A program made the translations under genes and the position numbers. Source: Christiangramia sediminis (GTDB lineage: Bacteria > Bacteroidota > Bacteroidia > Flavobacteriales > Flavobacteriaceae). From it: a stretch of DNA of 64,000 nucleotides. Positions 1 to 8,278 of this stretch are shown here, in pieces. Position 1 is the first letter of the stretch, and each line of letters begins with the position of its first letter. Under the pieces are notes generated by a model. It searched no databases and was not told the origin of the DNA. It saw only the letters and a program-made list of their open reading frames with translations. The stretch lies in assembly GCF_020552705.1 (NCBI RefSeq), contig NZ_JAJBZG010000005.1, forward strand, positions 930,001-994,000, read 5' to 3'.

Positions 1-1286
1 AAGAGGTGTATGCTAGAGATGCCTACGCTTGTTCAGATGATAAATATCGTTTAAACATTCGGGTTGTAAATGAATATCCATGGTCAAACCTTTTTGCTTT
101 CAATATGTTCTTGCGAGCTGGTGATGATGAACTGGATAATTTCAAGGAAGACTGGCTAATTGTAAATGCTCCAGGTTTCAAAGCCGATCCCGAAACAGAC
201 GGGACAAGACAGGAAAATTTTGCAATTCTTAACTTCAGTAAAAAGATCGCTTTAATTGGAGGAACCGGATATACCGGGGAGATCAAAAAAGGAATTTTTT
301 CTGCATTAAACTTTATTCTTCCCGTATACAAGAACACTTTACCTATGCATTGTTCTGCGAATGTTGGAGAAGATGGAGATACCGCTATATTCTTCGGATT
401 ATCGGGTACAGGGAAAACAACTCTTTCCGCAGATCCAGAAAGAAAATTGATCGGTGATGATGAACATGGATGGACTGAAGAAAATACAATCTTCAATTTT
501 GAAGGAGGTTGTTATGCTAAAGTGATCAATTTATCTGAAGAGAATGAACCTGATATTTACCGGGCGATCAAACCAGGGGCTATTCTTGAAAATGTGGTTC
601 TTGATACGAATGGAGATGTAGATTTTGAAAATACAACGATCACCCAGAATACAAGAGTAAGTTATCCCATTCATCATATTCAGAATATTCAGGAACCTTC
701 AACGGGAAAAAATCCTAAAAATATATTCTTTCTTACAGCAGATGCTTTTGGTGTTTTGCCTCCTATAAGTAAACTCACGCCAGGACAGGCTGCGTATCAT
801 TTTATAAGTGGTTATACGGCAAAGGTAGCAGGAACTGAAGCCGGGGTAGATGAGCCCGTACCAAGTTTTTCCGCATGTTTTGGAGCGCCATTTATGCCGC
901 TTCATCCAACGGAATATGCTGAAATGTTAAGCGAAAAAATGAAAGCGGCAGAGGTAAATGTTTGGCTGGTAAATACCGGTTGGACAGGTGGACCTTATGG
1001 TGTGGGGAACAGAATGAAGCTGAAATATACCCGGGAAATGATAAGTTCTGCATTAGAAGGAAAACTGGACAATGTAGAATATGAAAAACACGAAATATTT
1101 GGTCTACAGATGCCGAAGACTTGTGAAAATGTACCTTCAGAAATATTAAATCCCAAGAATACCTGGAAAGACCGGAATGCTTATGATATGAAAGCAAAAG
1201 AGCTTTCAAATTTCTTTAGAAAGAACTTCAGTAAGTTTGAAGAGAATGCTAATGAAGAGATCATGAATGGCGCTCCGGTAAAGTAG
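1..1286 (+). CDS. pckA: Phosphoenolpyruvate carboxykinase (ATP), 5'-truncated by window edge
   Basis: ATP-dependent PEP carboxykinase converts oxaloacetate and ATP to PEP, ADP and CO2, the first committed step of gluconeogenesis in the cytosol. The reading frame is open from the first bases of the window, so the gene starts upstream; a GTG at position 6 is an internal valine and not the start. About 427 residues are present, and roughly 110 N-terminal residues are missing compared with the usual 530-540. The kinase-type P-loop GLSGTGKTTL lies at 396-425, followed by the LIGDDEHGW metal/nucleotide motif about 17 residues later. The downstream TGGPYGVGNRM and RRxF-like C-terminal region also fit the family. 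A hairpin with a T-run follows within 25 bases of the stop. Confidence 0.97.
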   Translation, partial: EVYARDAYACSDDKYRLNIRVVNEYPWSNLFAFNMFLRAGDDELDNFKEDWLIVNAPGFKADPETDGTRQENFAILNFSKKIALIGGTGYTGEIKKGIFSALNFILPVYKNTLPMHCSANVGEDGDTAIFFGLSGTGKTTLSADPERKLIGDDEHGWTEENTIFNFEGGCYAKVINLSEENEPDIYRAIKPGAILENVVLDTNGDVDFENTTITQNTRVSYPIHHIQNIQEPSTGKNPKNIFFLTADAFGVLPPISKLTPGQAAYHFISGYTAKVAGTEAGVDEPVPSFSACFGAPFMPLHPTEYAEMLSEKMKAAEVNVWLVNTGWTGGPYGVGNRMKLKYTREMISSALEGKLDNVEYEKHEIFGLQMPKTCENVPSEILNPKNTWKDRNAYDMKAKELSNFFRKNFSKFEENANEEIMNGAPVK

Positions 1287-1310
1287 TGTTAATTTGTTAG
1301 ATGTTGAAAC

Positions 1311-1340
1311 AAAAAATCCGGTCTAAAGACCGGATTTTTT
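1311..1340. terminator. Bidirectional intrinsic terminator between pckA and hemD
   Basis: A perfect 13-base inverted repeat (AAAAAATCCGGTC / GACCGGATTTTTT) with loop TAAA. It carries a T-run on either strand, so it can end both pckA and the convergent hemD transcript. Confidence 0.9.
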
Positions 1341-1367
1341 ATGTTTTAAAAGCAAATGAAAGAAGTG

Positions 1368-2114
1368 TTACTTCTTATTTACTTCACTTATATATTTATT
1401 AATTGCCATAGTCATACTTGGAGTCTCCGGAGTGGGAGCTTTAATATTACACACCAGGCCATGTTCTTTAGCAGCCTTGATGGTTGTATTTCCAAAAACA
1501 GCAATTCTAGTGTCATTTTGTTTAAAGTCAGGAAAATTCTCGAATAGAGATTTTATTCCGCTAGGACTGAAAAATACCAGGATGTCATAAGTAACATCTT
1601 TCAGGTGAGAAAGGTCACTAACTACCGTCCTGTAAAAAACGGCTTTTTTCCATTCTACCCCTAATTTATTCAATGTTTTTGGAACATCTGGTTTTAGCAT
1701 GTCTGAAGAAGGTAAAAGAAACTTCTCATTCTTGTACTTCTTTATTAGTGGTGCTAATTCAGCAAATGTTCTCTTCCCCACATAAATCTTACGTTTACGG
1801 TAAACTACGTACTTCTGTAAATAATAAGCTACCGCTTCACTCAGGCAGAAATACTTTAAAGTATCTGGCACTTTGTATCTCATCTCTTCAGCAATTCTAA
1901 AGAAATGATCTACCGCATTACGACTGGTAAGAATGATAGCCGAATAGTTTGTAAGATCAATTTTTTGTTGTCTAACTTCTTTAGAAGGTACGCCTTCAAC
2001 ATGTATAAAGGGAATGAAATCAATTTTAACTCTTTGCTTTTCCTCCAGCTCGAAATAAGGTGAATTTTCTACCTTAGGTTCGGGTTGAGAAACCAAAATT
2101 GTTTTCACTTTCAT
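1368..2114 (-). CDS. hemD: Uroporphyrinogen-III synthase
   Basis: HemD closes and rearranges hydroxymethylbilane to uroporphyrinogen III in tetrapyrrole synthesis, in the cytosol. The 248-residue protein shows the two-lobe HemD pattern: an N-terminal strand ILVSQPEP, then the ILTSRNAVDHFF segment of the first domain, and in the second lobe VFFSPSGIKSLF followed by IAVFGNTTIKAAKEHG and a terminal APTPETPSMTMAI. Sequence conservation is low in this family, so the assignment rests on this order of motifs. It lies 24 bases downstream of the DUF4271 gene on the same strand, the usual flavobacterial pairing, and ends at the shared terminator with pckA. Confidence 0.9.
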   Translation of the reverse strand: MKVKTILVSQPEPKVENSPYFELEEKQRVKIDFIPFIHVEGVPSKEVRQQKIDLTNYSAIILTSRNAVDHFFRIAEEMRYKVPDTLKYFCLSEAVAYYLQKYVVYRKRKIYVGKRTFAELAPLIKKYKNEKFLLPSSDMLKPDVPKTLNKLGVEWKKAVFYRTVVSDLSHLKDVTYDILVFFSPSGIKSLFENFPDFKQNDTRIAVFGNTTIKAAKEHGLVCNIKAPTPETPSMTMAINKYISEVNKK

Positions 2115-2138
2115 AAATAAAAATTTATTAGATCCTTT

Positions 2139-2792
2139 TTATATTGTAATTAGCTTGTACAAAATAATATAAGGGGCGATTTCAAGTGCGCAAAGGTACA
2201 AAATAAAATAGAACCAATTAGCGCTAAGCACACTTTGATTTCTTCTATAGATGATAATCAGGCCTATAGCATTTGCTATAATCGCTAATCCCCCTATCGT
2301 GCCTATGATTAAGCCAGTAGGATTTATCGTGTAAACCAAAAATAATGCTGCAACCAGTATAAAAAGAGAGATGAAATTCCTGTAACTCAATTTTTGAAAT
2401 AAATAATAATCGATCTTCTCATCGAGTTCAAAAATATTTCCTATAATTTTTTCAATTCCCGCTTTGATAAGGATCAGCGAAATGTATGCGGTAAGTATCC
2501 TTATGAATACTATTATTGCCGGGCTTGAAGTTTCAAAAAAATAAGTATAGGCGATATAAAGAAATACAGATATAGCTAAAGCCTGGGTTAACAATAATAA
2601 TATGTTAAAAGCATGAAAAGCTTTATTCTCTTTTCCCTTAAAGGCTATAAATTTGCTCGAGTTTAGTAAGGATATAAATTCCTCGAAGCGCTGGGGAAAT
2701 AGTAATTTTGCAAGAACGAGAAGAGTAAAGCATGCCAGGAATATGATAGTAATCCAATCCTGGTATTCATAAAATCTTTCTGTCGCCTGCAT
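2139..2792 (-). CDS. DUF4271 integral membrane protein
   Basis: Small membrane protein of unknown function belonging to the DUF4271 family found beside hemD in flavobacteria. I place the start at the ATG at 2792, giving 217 residues; a longer reading frame reaching 2990 would run through both divergent promoters and into the neighbouring glycosyltransferase gene. The protein has about six hydrophobic segments, beginning at WITIIFLACFTLLVLA near residue 9, with a basic, polar stretch (PQRFEEFISLLNSSKF) after the first one. It is presumably cotranscribed with hemD. Function is not known; a link to haem synthesis or gliding is only a neighbourhood guess. Confidence 0.85.
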   Translation of the reverse strand: MQATERFYEYQDWITIIFLACFTLLVLAKLLFPQRFEEFISLLNSSKFIAFKGKENKAFHAFNILLLLTQALAISVFLYIAYTYFFETSSPAIIVFIRILTAYISLILIKAGIEKIIGNIFELDEKIDYYLFQKLSYRNFISLFILVAALFLVYTINPTGLIIGTIGGLAIIANAIGLIIIYRRNQSVLSANWFYFILYLCALEIAPYIILYKLITI

Positions 2793-2806
2793 GAAATAAA
2801 TTTTTA

Positions 2807-2814
2807 CAAATGTA
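2807..2814 (-). promoter_or_regulatory. Putative -7 promoter element for DUF4271-hemD
   Basis: TACATTTG on the minus strand matches the Bacteroidetes -7 consensus TAnnTTTG and sits 15 bases before the chosen ATG. A candidate -33 TTG lies at 2840-2842, but the 25-base spacing is longer than usual. Confidence 0.5.
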
Positions 2815-2852
2815 AAATTTTGACCATTATTCCTGTGGCCAATCGTAAAGTT

Positions 2853-2878
2853 TTGAAATTTTAATTTCCATACATTTG
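2853..2878 (+). promoter_or_regulatory. Putative promoter for the mannosyltransferase/dihydroorotase operon
   Basis: TACATTTG at 2871-2878 matches TAnnTTTG. A TTG at 2853-2855 could be the -33 box, although the 15-base spacing is short. It implies a 5' leader of only about 10 bases before the ATG at 2895. Confidence 0.5.
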
Positions 2879-2894
2879 TGCAAAATATTTGGGA

Positions 2895-3626
2895 ATGGTA
2901 AATGGGATAATTATTATACCCACCTTTAATGAAATTGAGAATATAGAACGCATTATTAGGAATGTATTCTCTCAAAGACGGAAATTTCATATTCTGGTAG
3001 TGGATGATAATTCTCCTGATGGTACTGCTACCAGGGTAAGAACCTTACAAGCTGAATTTCCCGAGAGGTTGTTCATTGAAGAGAGAGTTGGAAAACAGGG
3101 TCTCGGTACCGCCTATATACACGGTTTTAAATGGGCCTTGAAAAGAGATTATGAATATATCTTTGAAATGGATGCCGATTTTTCTCATAATCCCAATGAC
3201 CTTGTAAGATTATACAATACCTGCAAAAGGGACGGCGCAGATGTGGCAATTGGCTCACGTTATATTACGGGAGTAAACGTAATTAACTGGCCCATGAGCA
3301 GGGTTTTAATGTCCTGGCTCGCTTCCAGATATGTGAGGTTTGTGACCGGAATGGATATTCAGGATACTACTGCAGGATTTGTTTGTTATAAAAGAAGTGT
3401 GCTGGAAGCAATAGATCTCAACAAAATACAGTTTGTAGGTTATGCTTTCCAGATAGAGATGAAATTTAAAGCTCATCTTTATAATTTTAAAATTATAGAA
3501 GTTCCGGTAATATTTACCGATAGAACCCGAGGGACTTCTAAAATGAGCGGCTCCATAATTTCTGAAGCCGTTTTTGGGGTAATTAAAATGAAGCTTAAAA
3601 GTCTGTTTAACAGGAAAAAAGTCTAA
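2895..3626 (+). CDS. Family 2 glycosyltransferase, polyprenol-phosphate mannosyltransferase type
   Basis: A DPM1-like GT2 enzyme that probably transfers mannose (or another hexose) from a nucleotide sugar to polyprenyl phosphate at the inner membrane. The 243-residue protein has IIIIPTFNEIENI at residues 5-17, the DDNSPDGT nucleotide-binding motif at 37-44 and the MDADFSHNP metal-binding motif at 92-100. GSRY and the DTTAGFVCYKR acceptor-side motif follow. There is no C-terminal membrane pair, so it resembles the soluble bacterial DPM synthases. An alternative TTG two codons upstream exists, but the ATG is preferred. The stop codon overlaps the dihydroorotase start (TAATG), indicating translational coupling. 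Confidence 0.9.
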   Translation: MVNGIIIIPTFNEIENIERIIRNVFSQRRKFHILVVDDNSPDGTATRVRTLQAEFPERLFIEERVGKQGLGTAYIHGFKWALKRDYEYIFEMDADFSHNPNDLVRLYNTCKRDGADVAIGSRYITGVNVINWPMSRVLMSWLASRYVRFVTGMDIQDTTAGFVCYKRSVLEAIDLNKIQFVGYAFQIEMKFKAHLYNFKIIEVPVIFTDRTRGTSKMSGSIISEAVFGVIKMKLKSLFNRKKV

Positions 3627-4969
3627 TGAAGAAGGTTTTAATCAAGAATGCAAAGATTGTAAACGAAGGAAAAATTACTGATGGTGATGTTTTTATCGAA
3701 GACGGAATCATATCAGAAATTTCTGAAAGTATTAGTGCCAAATCTCCCGATGTAAATATTTTTGATGCGGAAGGGACCTATCTCTTGCCGGGTCTTATAG
3801 ATGATCAGGTGCATTTCAGGGAGCCGGGGCTTACTCATAAAGAATCTATTGAAACAGGTTCAAGAGCTGCAGTTGCAGGAGGGATCACTTCCTTTATAGA
3901 AATGCCTAACACTTTGCCTCAAACAACCAATATGGAAATGTTGGAAGAAAAGTTTAAGATAGCTGAAGAAACTTCGTATGCTAATTATTCTTTTATGTTT
4001 GGAGGTACCAACGATAATCTTAGCGAGATTGAAAAGATAGATCCTAAGAAAGTTGCTGCCTTAAAACTATTTCTTGGTTCTTCTACCGGAAACATGCTGG
4101 TAGATGATGAGAAAGTGCTGGAACAGATCTTTAAAAAGTCTCCGGTATTAATTGCGGTGCACTGTGAAGATGAAGAGACCATAAAAAAGAATTTAGAAGA
4201 TTGCATTAAAAGATATGGGGAAGATATTCCTATTGAGCTGCATCCAAAGATAAGAAGCGAAGAAGCCTGTTATAAATCTTCTTCCAGAGCTGTGGCACTA
4301 GCTAAGAAAACAGGAGCAAGATTACATGTTTTCCATGTTTCAACCGCTAAGGAATTAAGTCTTTTCAATAATAAGAAGGATTTAAAAGATAAAAAGATCA
4401 CTGCTGAAGTTTGTATACATCACTTATGGTTCAATGATTCAGATTATGCAAAAAAAGGGACGCTCATAAAATGGAATCCGGCGGTTAAAACTAAAAAAGA
4501 CCAGGAAGCATTATTAGCTGGCTTATTGGATAATCATCTGGATGTTCTTGCGACCGACCATGCTCCGCATACCAAGCAGGAAAAGAAAAATGTATATACC
4601 AAGGCTCCAAGTGGCGGCCCGTTAGTGCAACATGCCTTACCGGCATTATTACAAATGCATCATCAGGGAAAAATATCTCTGGAAAAAATAGTTGAAAAGG
4701 CCTGCCATAATCCTGCAATTTTATTCCAAGTGGAAAAAAGAGGTTTTATAAGAGAAGGTTATAAAGCAGATCTTGTGCTGGTAGATCTTAATTCTCCATG
4801 GGCAGTACAGCCAGATAATATTTTCTCTAAATGTGAATGGTCTCCTTTTGAAGGAACAACCTTTAAATCAAGGGTGACTCATACCTTTGTAAATGGGAAG
4901 CTGGTTTATAAGAATTTTAAACATACCCCGTTTGCTAAAAATGCTGAAAGATTAAGTTTTGATCGTTAA
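3626..4969 (+). CDS. pyrC: Dihydroorotase (class I)
   Basis: Catalyses reversible cyclisation of carbamoyl aspartate to dihydroorotate in pyrimidine synthesis. The 447-residue amidohydrolase contains the first metal loop at residues 59-67, a candidate carboxylated lysine at K147 (ALKLFLGSSTG), metal histidines H179 (AVHCEDE) and H237 (HVFHVST) and the catalytic aspartate D311 (ATDHAPHT). Oddly, the usual HxH of the first loop is QVH (Q61, H63). I believe this is shared by Bacteroidetes enzymes. The gene starts inside the stop codon of the mannosyltransferase and overlaps the following lipoprotein gene by 11 bases, so the three form one tight operon. Confidence 0.93.
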   Translation: MKKVLIKNAKIVNEGKITDGDVFIEDGIISEISESISAKSPDVNIFDAEGTYLLPGLIDDQVHFREPGLTHKESIETGSRAAVAGGITSFIEMPNTLPQTTNMEMLEEKFKIAEETSYANYSFMFGGTNDNLSEIEKIDPKKVAALKLFLGSSTGNMLVDDEKVLEQIFKKSPVLIAVHCEDEETIKKNLEDCIKRYGEDIPIELHPKIRSEEACYKSSSRAVALAKKTGARLHVFHVSTAKELSLFNNKKDLKDKKITAEVCIHHLWFNDSDYAKKGTLIKWNPAVKTKKDQEALLAGLLDNHLDVLATDHAPHTKQEKKNVYTKAPSGGPLVQHALPALLQMHHQGKISLEKIVEKACHNPAILFQVEKRGFIREGYKADLVLVDLNSPWAVQPDNIFSKCEWSPFEGTTFKSRVTHTFVNGKLVYKNFKHTPFAKNAERLSFDR

Positions 4970-5513
4970 TCATAGAAATACTCTTCTATTGCTGCTTTTG
5001 ATAGTTTCAGTTTCCTGCCAGGATCTGAAAAGATCGGAAAAGCCTAAAGACCTTATTCCTAAGGATAAGATGATTGATGTACTTACGGAAATTTCACTGC
5101 TTCACGCTGCGAGGAACTATAATAAACAAAAGCTGGAAGCAACGGGGATTAACCCTGATACTTATATCTATGAGAAGTTCGATATAGACAGTCTTCAGTT
5201 TGAGCGAAGTAGTGATTGGTATTCAGAGCATTATGATGAATATGAGGGTATTTATGATAGTGTGAAAAACAGGGTTCAGTTTATGAAAAATAAGCTGGAT
5301 TCCCTTAGAGAGATTGAAGTGAAAATTGAAGATAGCATCAAACAGTTGAAAAAAGATTCGATAGAAGCCTTAGATTCTTTGAAAGTTAATCCGAAATTTA
5401 GAGATTCTTTAAAGAACGATTCAAACAAAAGAAGAGACTTTGAGGATTTGAAAAGAAAGAGAATAGATAGTTTGATCGAGCCCCCGGTCTCAACCAGAGA
5501 AGAAGTGAATTAA
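4959..5513 (+). CDS. DUF4296 lipoprotein
   Basis: Predicted lipoprotein of 184 residues, family DUF4296, function unknown. The start is a TTG at 4959, 11 bases inside pyrC; it gives MIVNHRNT followed by a leucine-rich signal core and a lipobox ending SVSC (C20), so a later start would lose the export signal. The DUF4296 part (about 30-110) contains LIPKDKMIDVLTEISLLHAAR. The C-terminal third is a charged, Lys/Asp/Ser-rich probable coiled coil with repeated DSLK/DSIK spacing. The last bases overlap the stop of the convergent epimerase gene. Its tail-to-tail position and coupling to pyrC do not reveal a role. Confidence 0.85.
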   Translation: MIVNHRNTLLLLLLIVSVSCQDLKRSEKPKDLIPKDKMIDVLTEISLLHAARNYNKQKLEATGINPDTYIYEKFDIDSLQFERSSDWYSEHYDEYEGIYDSVKNRVQFMKNKLDSLREIEVKIEDSIKQLKKDSIEALDSLKVNPKFRDSLKNDSNKRRDFEDLKRKRIDSLIEPPVSTREEVN

Positions 5514-6526
5514 GAATTTTTGTCGATTTTATAGAATTTAGCTGTTTCTTTTAAAACTTCGCTCATAGGAGTAAAATCGAAATTTAGCTTTTCCTTTACC
5601 TTGGAATTGTCAAAATATGTTTGTTCGTAAAGACCATTTATAGCATCTCTGGTAATCTGTCTATTTCTTCCGAACCAGCTCCCGATTTTTTGAAATATCC
5701 AGCCTAAAGCGATCATCCATTTCTGCAGTTTTTTATCAGGTTCCGGTTTGCCCATATTTCTCGCAGATTCTTTTAAAACTGTTTCAAAACTCAAGTTTTC
5801 AGAAACTATAATGAACTGTTCATTCTTTATGGAAGAATTCATTAGAGCAATCATGCTTTTTACAACATCCTTGACTCCAACAAATCCAGTGACTTTTGGA
5901 AAATGATAATTAAGGCCTTTGTCTATTTTGCTGAAAATTTTTCCACTTACTGAATTCCAGAAGCCAGGACCTATGATCACTCCCGGGTTTACAATTACAG
6001 CATCAACACCTTCCTGGGTACTTCTCCAAACTTCAATTTCAGCCCCGTATTTAGAAATAGCATAATCATTATGATTTTCTTCAGGGTTCCATTTCGAATT
6101 TTCGTCAGGTTTTGAATTATTCAGGGCAGATCCAATTGCAGCTACACTACTTACATAGCAGAGTTTTTTTATTTTATTTTCGATACAAAGATTTACAATA
6201 TTGGCGGTGCCTTCAATATTGATCTTTCTTAATTTTTTTTCGTCGGAAGGATCAAATGAGACAAGTGCTGCAGAGTGATATACTTGTGTAATATCTTTAA
6301 AAGCTAAATCTAATGAAGGAATATCATTGATGTCGGCTGTGACCCACTCGATCCTATTAAATAGCATGTCAGCTTCAGCTTTATCAGAATAATAGCCGAA
6401 AACCTTTCTTACCTTACCAATATCGCTTGAGGACCGCATAATAGCCCTAAGCTTTTCATTTTTACCCGCCAGCTCATATAAAAGATGGGAGCCAACTAAA
6501 CCTGTTCCTCCGGTTACCAGAATCAT
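5510..6526 (-). CDS. NAD-dependent epimerase/dehydratase family protein
   Basis: Extended short-chain dehydrogenase of 338 residues. The Rossmann motif GGTGLVG is at residues 6-12, and the catalytic YxxxK pair is Y155/K159 in YAISKYGAE, with the serine-bearing YVSSVAAIG strand before it. This combination fits the 4-dihydroflavonol reductase/3-beta-HSD-like group, commonly annotated only as epimerase in flavobacteria. Substrate is unknown. It stands alone: its stop overlaps that of the DUF4296 gene by four bases, and it diverges from tyrS across 83 bases. Confidence 0.85.
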   Translation of the reverse strand: MILVTGGTGLVGSHLLYELAGKNEKLRAIMRSSSDIGKVRKVFGYYSDKAEADMLFNRIEWVTADINDIPSLDLAFKDITQVYHSAALVSFDPSDEKKLRKINIEGTANIVNLCIENKIKKLCYVSSVAAIGSALNNSKPDENSKWNPEENHNDYAISKYGAEIEVWRSTQEGVDAVIVNPGVIIGPGFWNSVSGKIFSKIDKGLNYHFPKVTGFVGVKDVVKSMIALMNSSIKNEQFIIVSENLSFETVLKESARNMGKPEPDKKLQKWMIALGWIFQKIGSWFGRNRQITRDAINGLYEQTYFDNSKVKEKLNFDFTPMSEVLKETAKFYKIDKNS

Positions 6527-6609
6527 GTGGTAAATATAACCAAAGCACTTAGGAAAAATAAAGCTTTATGGTATCTTTACGCCTGTTTTTACTGAAATAT
6601 TAAAATATT

Positions 6610-7905
6610 ATGGATAAGAATTTTGTTGAGGAAATCACCTGGCGCGGGATGTTACACGATACCATGCCGGGGACCGAAGAACATCTAATGGAAGAAATGC
6701 GATCTGCTTATGTCGGGATAGATCCAACGGCAGATTCTCTACATATAGGCCATCTTGTGGGTGTAATGATGCTGCGCCATTTTCAGCTTTGCGGTCACAA
6801 ACCTTATGCATTGGTTGGTGGGGCCACAGGAATGATCGGTGATCCATCGGGAAAGTCGGCCGAAAGAAATCTTTTGGATGAAAAGACCTTAAGGCATAAT
6901 CAGAATGCGATAAAAGAACAACTTTCCAGATTTCTTGATTTCAGTTCTAGCAATGAGAATGCTGCCCTGCTTGTTAATAATTATGACTGGATGAAAGATT
7001 TTTCTTTCCTGGGATTCATTCGGGATGTTGGAAAACACATTACAGTTAATTATATGATGTCGAAGGATTCTGTGAAAAAAAGGCTTTCTTCAGATTCTTC
7101 CGAAGGAATGTCATTTACAGAATTCACTTATCAGTTAGTACAGGGGTATGATTTCCTGCATCTTTTCAGAGAGCATGATTGTACACTGCAAATGGGAGGG
7201 AGCGACCAGTGGGGAAATATTACTACCGGTACAGAGTTAATTAGAAGAATTGGAAATGGAAAAGGTTATGCTTTAACCTGTCCTCTTATAACAAAGGCTG
7301 ACGGGACAAAATTCGGGAAAACCGAAGGAGGAAATATTTGGCTTGATGCCAACAGGACCTCTCCTTATAAATTTTACCAATATTGGTTAAATACCAGCGA
7401 TGAGGATGCTGAAAAATATATCAAGATCTTTACTTTTTTAAGCAAAGAGGAAATAGAAACATTAATAGAAAAGCATCGGGAAGCCCCACACCAGAGAGAA
7501 TTACAAAAGGTACTGGGAAAAGAAGTGACTACAATGGTTCATTCTGAAGCTGATTTCGAGAATGCTCTGGCGGCTTCTGAAGTTTTATTTGGTAAAAGTA
7601 CTGCCGATGATTTTAGAAAACTTGATGAAGCGACATTCCTGGATATTTTTGAAGGTGTACCTCAGGCTGAGGTGGCTCTCAATGATATTGAAGCGGGGCT
7701 TGATATGATCGCGGCACTTTCAGCAAAAACGAATTTTCTTAATTCCAATGGAGAAGCAAGGAGAGCGTTGAAGGAAAATTCAGTTTCGGTAAATAAGCAG
7801 AAGGTTAAAGAGGATTATATGATCACTACTTCAGATCTTATCAATAATAAATATGTGATCCTTAATAAAGGGAAAAAAAACACCTATATCATTCACGCGA
7901 AATAG
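6610..7905 (+). CDS. tyrS: Tyrosyl-tRNA synthetase
   Basis: Class I aminoacyl-tRNA synthetase charging tRNA-Tyr. The 431-residue protein carries the HIGH signature at residues 45-48 (SLHIGHLVG), the tyrosine/adenylate-binding GGSDQWGNI near 196-204, and the KMSKS loop as KFGKT at 234-238. The C-terminal 70 residues (from about 360) form an S4-like RNA-binding domain that includes SVNKQKV. Length is normal for the bacterial TyrS. It diverges from the epimerase gene. A weak -7-like TATCTTTA lies at 6572-6579. No convincing terminator follows immediately. Confidence 0.97.
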   Translation: MDKNFVEEITWRGMLHDTMPGTEEHLMEEMRSAYVGIDPTADSLHIGHLVGVMMLRHFQLCGHKPYALVGGATGMIGDPSGKSAERNLLDEKTLRHNQNAIKEQLSRFLDFSSSNENAALLVNNYDWMKDFSFLGFIRDVGKHITVNYMMSKDSVKKRLSSDSSEGMSFTEFTYQLVQGYDFLHLFREHDCTLQMGGSDQWGNITTGTELIRRIGNGKGYALTCPLITKADGTKFGKTEGGNIWLDANRTSPYKFYQYWLNTSDEDAEKYIKIFTFLSKEEIETLIEKHREAPHQRELQKVLGKEVTTMVHSEADFENALAASEVLFGKSTADDFRKLDEATFLDIFEGVPQAEVALNDIEAGLDMIAALSAKTNFLNSNGEARRALKENSVSVNKQKVKEDYMITTSDLINNKYVILNKGKKNTYIIHAK

Positions 7906-7922
7906 AAATTTCGTTTTAGTTT

Positions 7923-8033
7923 TTATCGGTTACAAACTGTATCTCGGTTTTTTACGTAAATATCTATATACAGTGATGTGGACAATCCAAGAACCGAAAA
8001 TATTATTAGTGGGATCATATTTGTTATTTCCAT
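7923..8033 (-). CDS. Possible 36-residue small membrane protein
   Basis: A short open frame with an ATG at 8033. It encodes a polar N terminus (MEITNM), a hydrophobic stretch IPLIIFSVLGLSTSLYI long enough to cross the membrane, and a charged tail with one cysteine. It lies about 90 bases downstream of a terminator hairpin ending the previous minus-strand transcript. I do not recognise it and cannot exclude chance. Confidence 0.3.
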   Translation of the reverse strand: MEITNMIPLIIFSVLGLSTSLYIDIYVKNRDTVCNR

Positions 8034-8119
8034 GGCGATGATCCTGTATCTTACTTTCTTTCACACGTCTTAAGAGACCTGTGAATTTCTTGGAATAATA
8101 AGATATAGTTGAAAAACGA

Positions 8120-8146
8120 AAGCCTTCAGAGAGTATCTGAAGGCTT
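8120..8146 (-). terminator. Intrinsic terminator, minus strand
   Basis: An 11-base perfect inverted repeat (AAGCCTTCAGA / TCTGAAGGCTT) with a five-base loop. On the minus strand it is followed by TCGTTTTTC, so it probably ends the LuxE-like gene transcript after a 130-base 3' untranslated region. Confidence 0.7.
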
Positions 8147-8278
8147 CGCAACTAACTAACCAATCTAATATGAAAAATTTCACTTAGCCTGCAGAATATC
8201 AATGATTTAGTGTCATTATAATTCTGCACTAGTTGTGTCGTAAAACTTTCTGAAACTTTACAGAGATAGCGAAAAAAA

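Noticed and set aside
2793-2990. Upstream 66-codon extension of the DUF4271 gene
   Set aside because: It would run through both divergent promoters and overlap the mannosyltransferase gene; composition is not membrane-protein like.
8170-8187. Five-codon frame starting ATGAAAAAT after an AACTAACTAACC stretch
   Set aside because: Too short to support; could be a leader peptide or gene remnant but nothing else indicates it.
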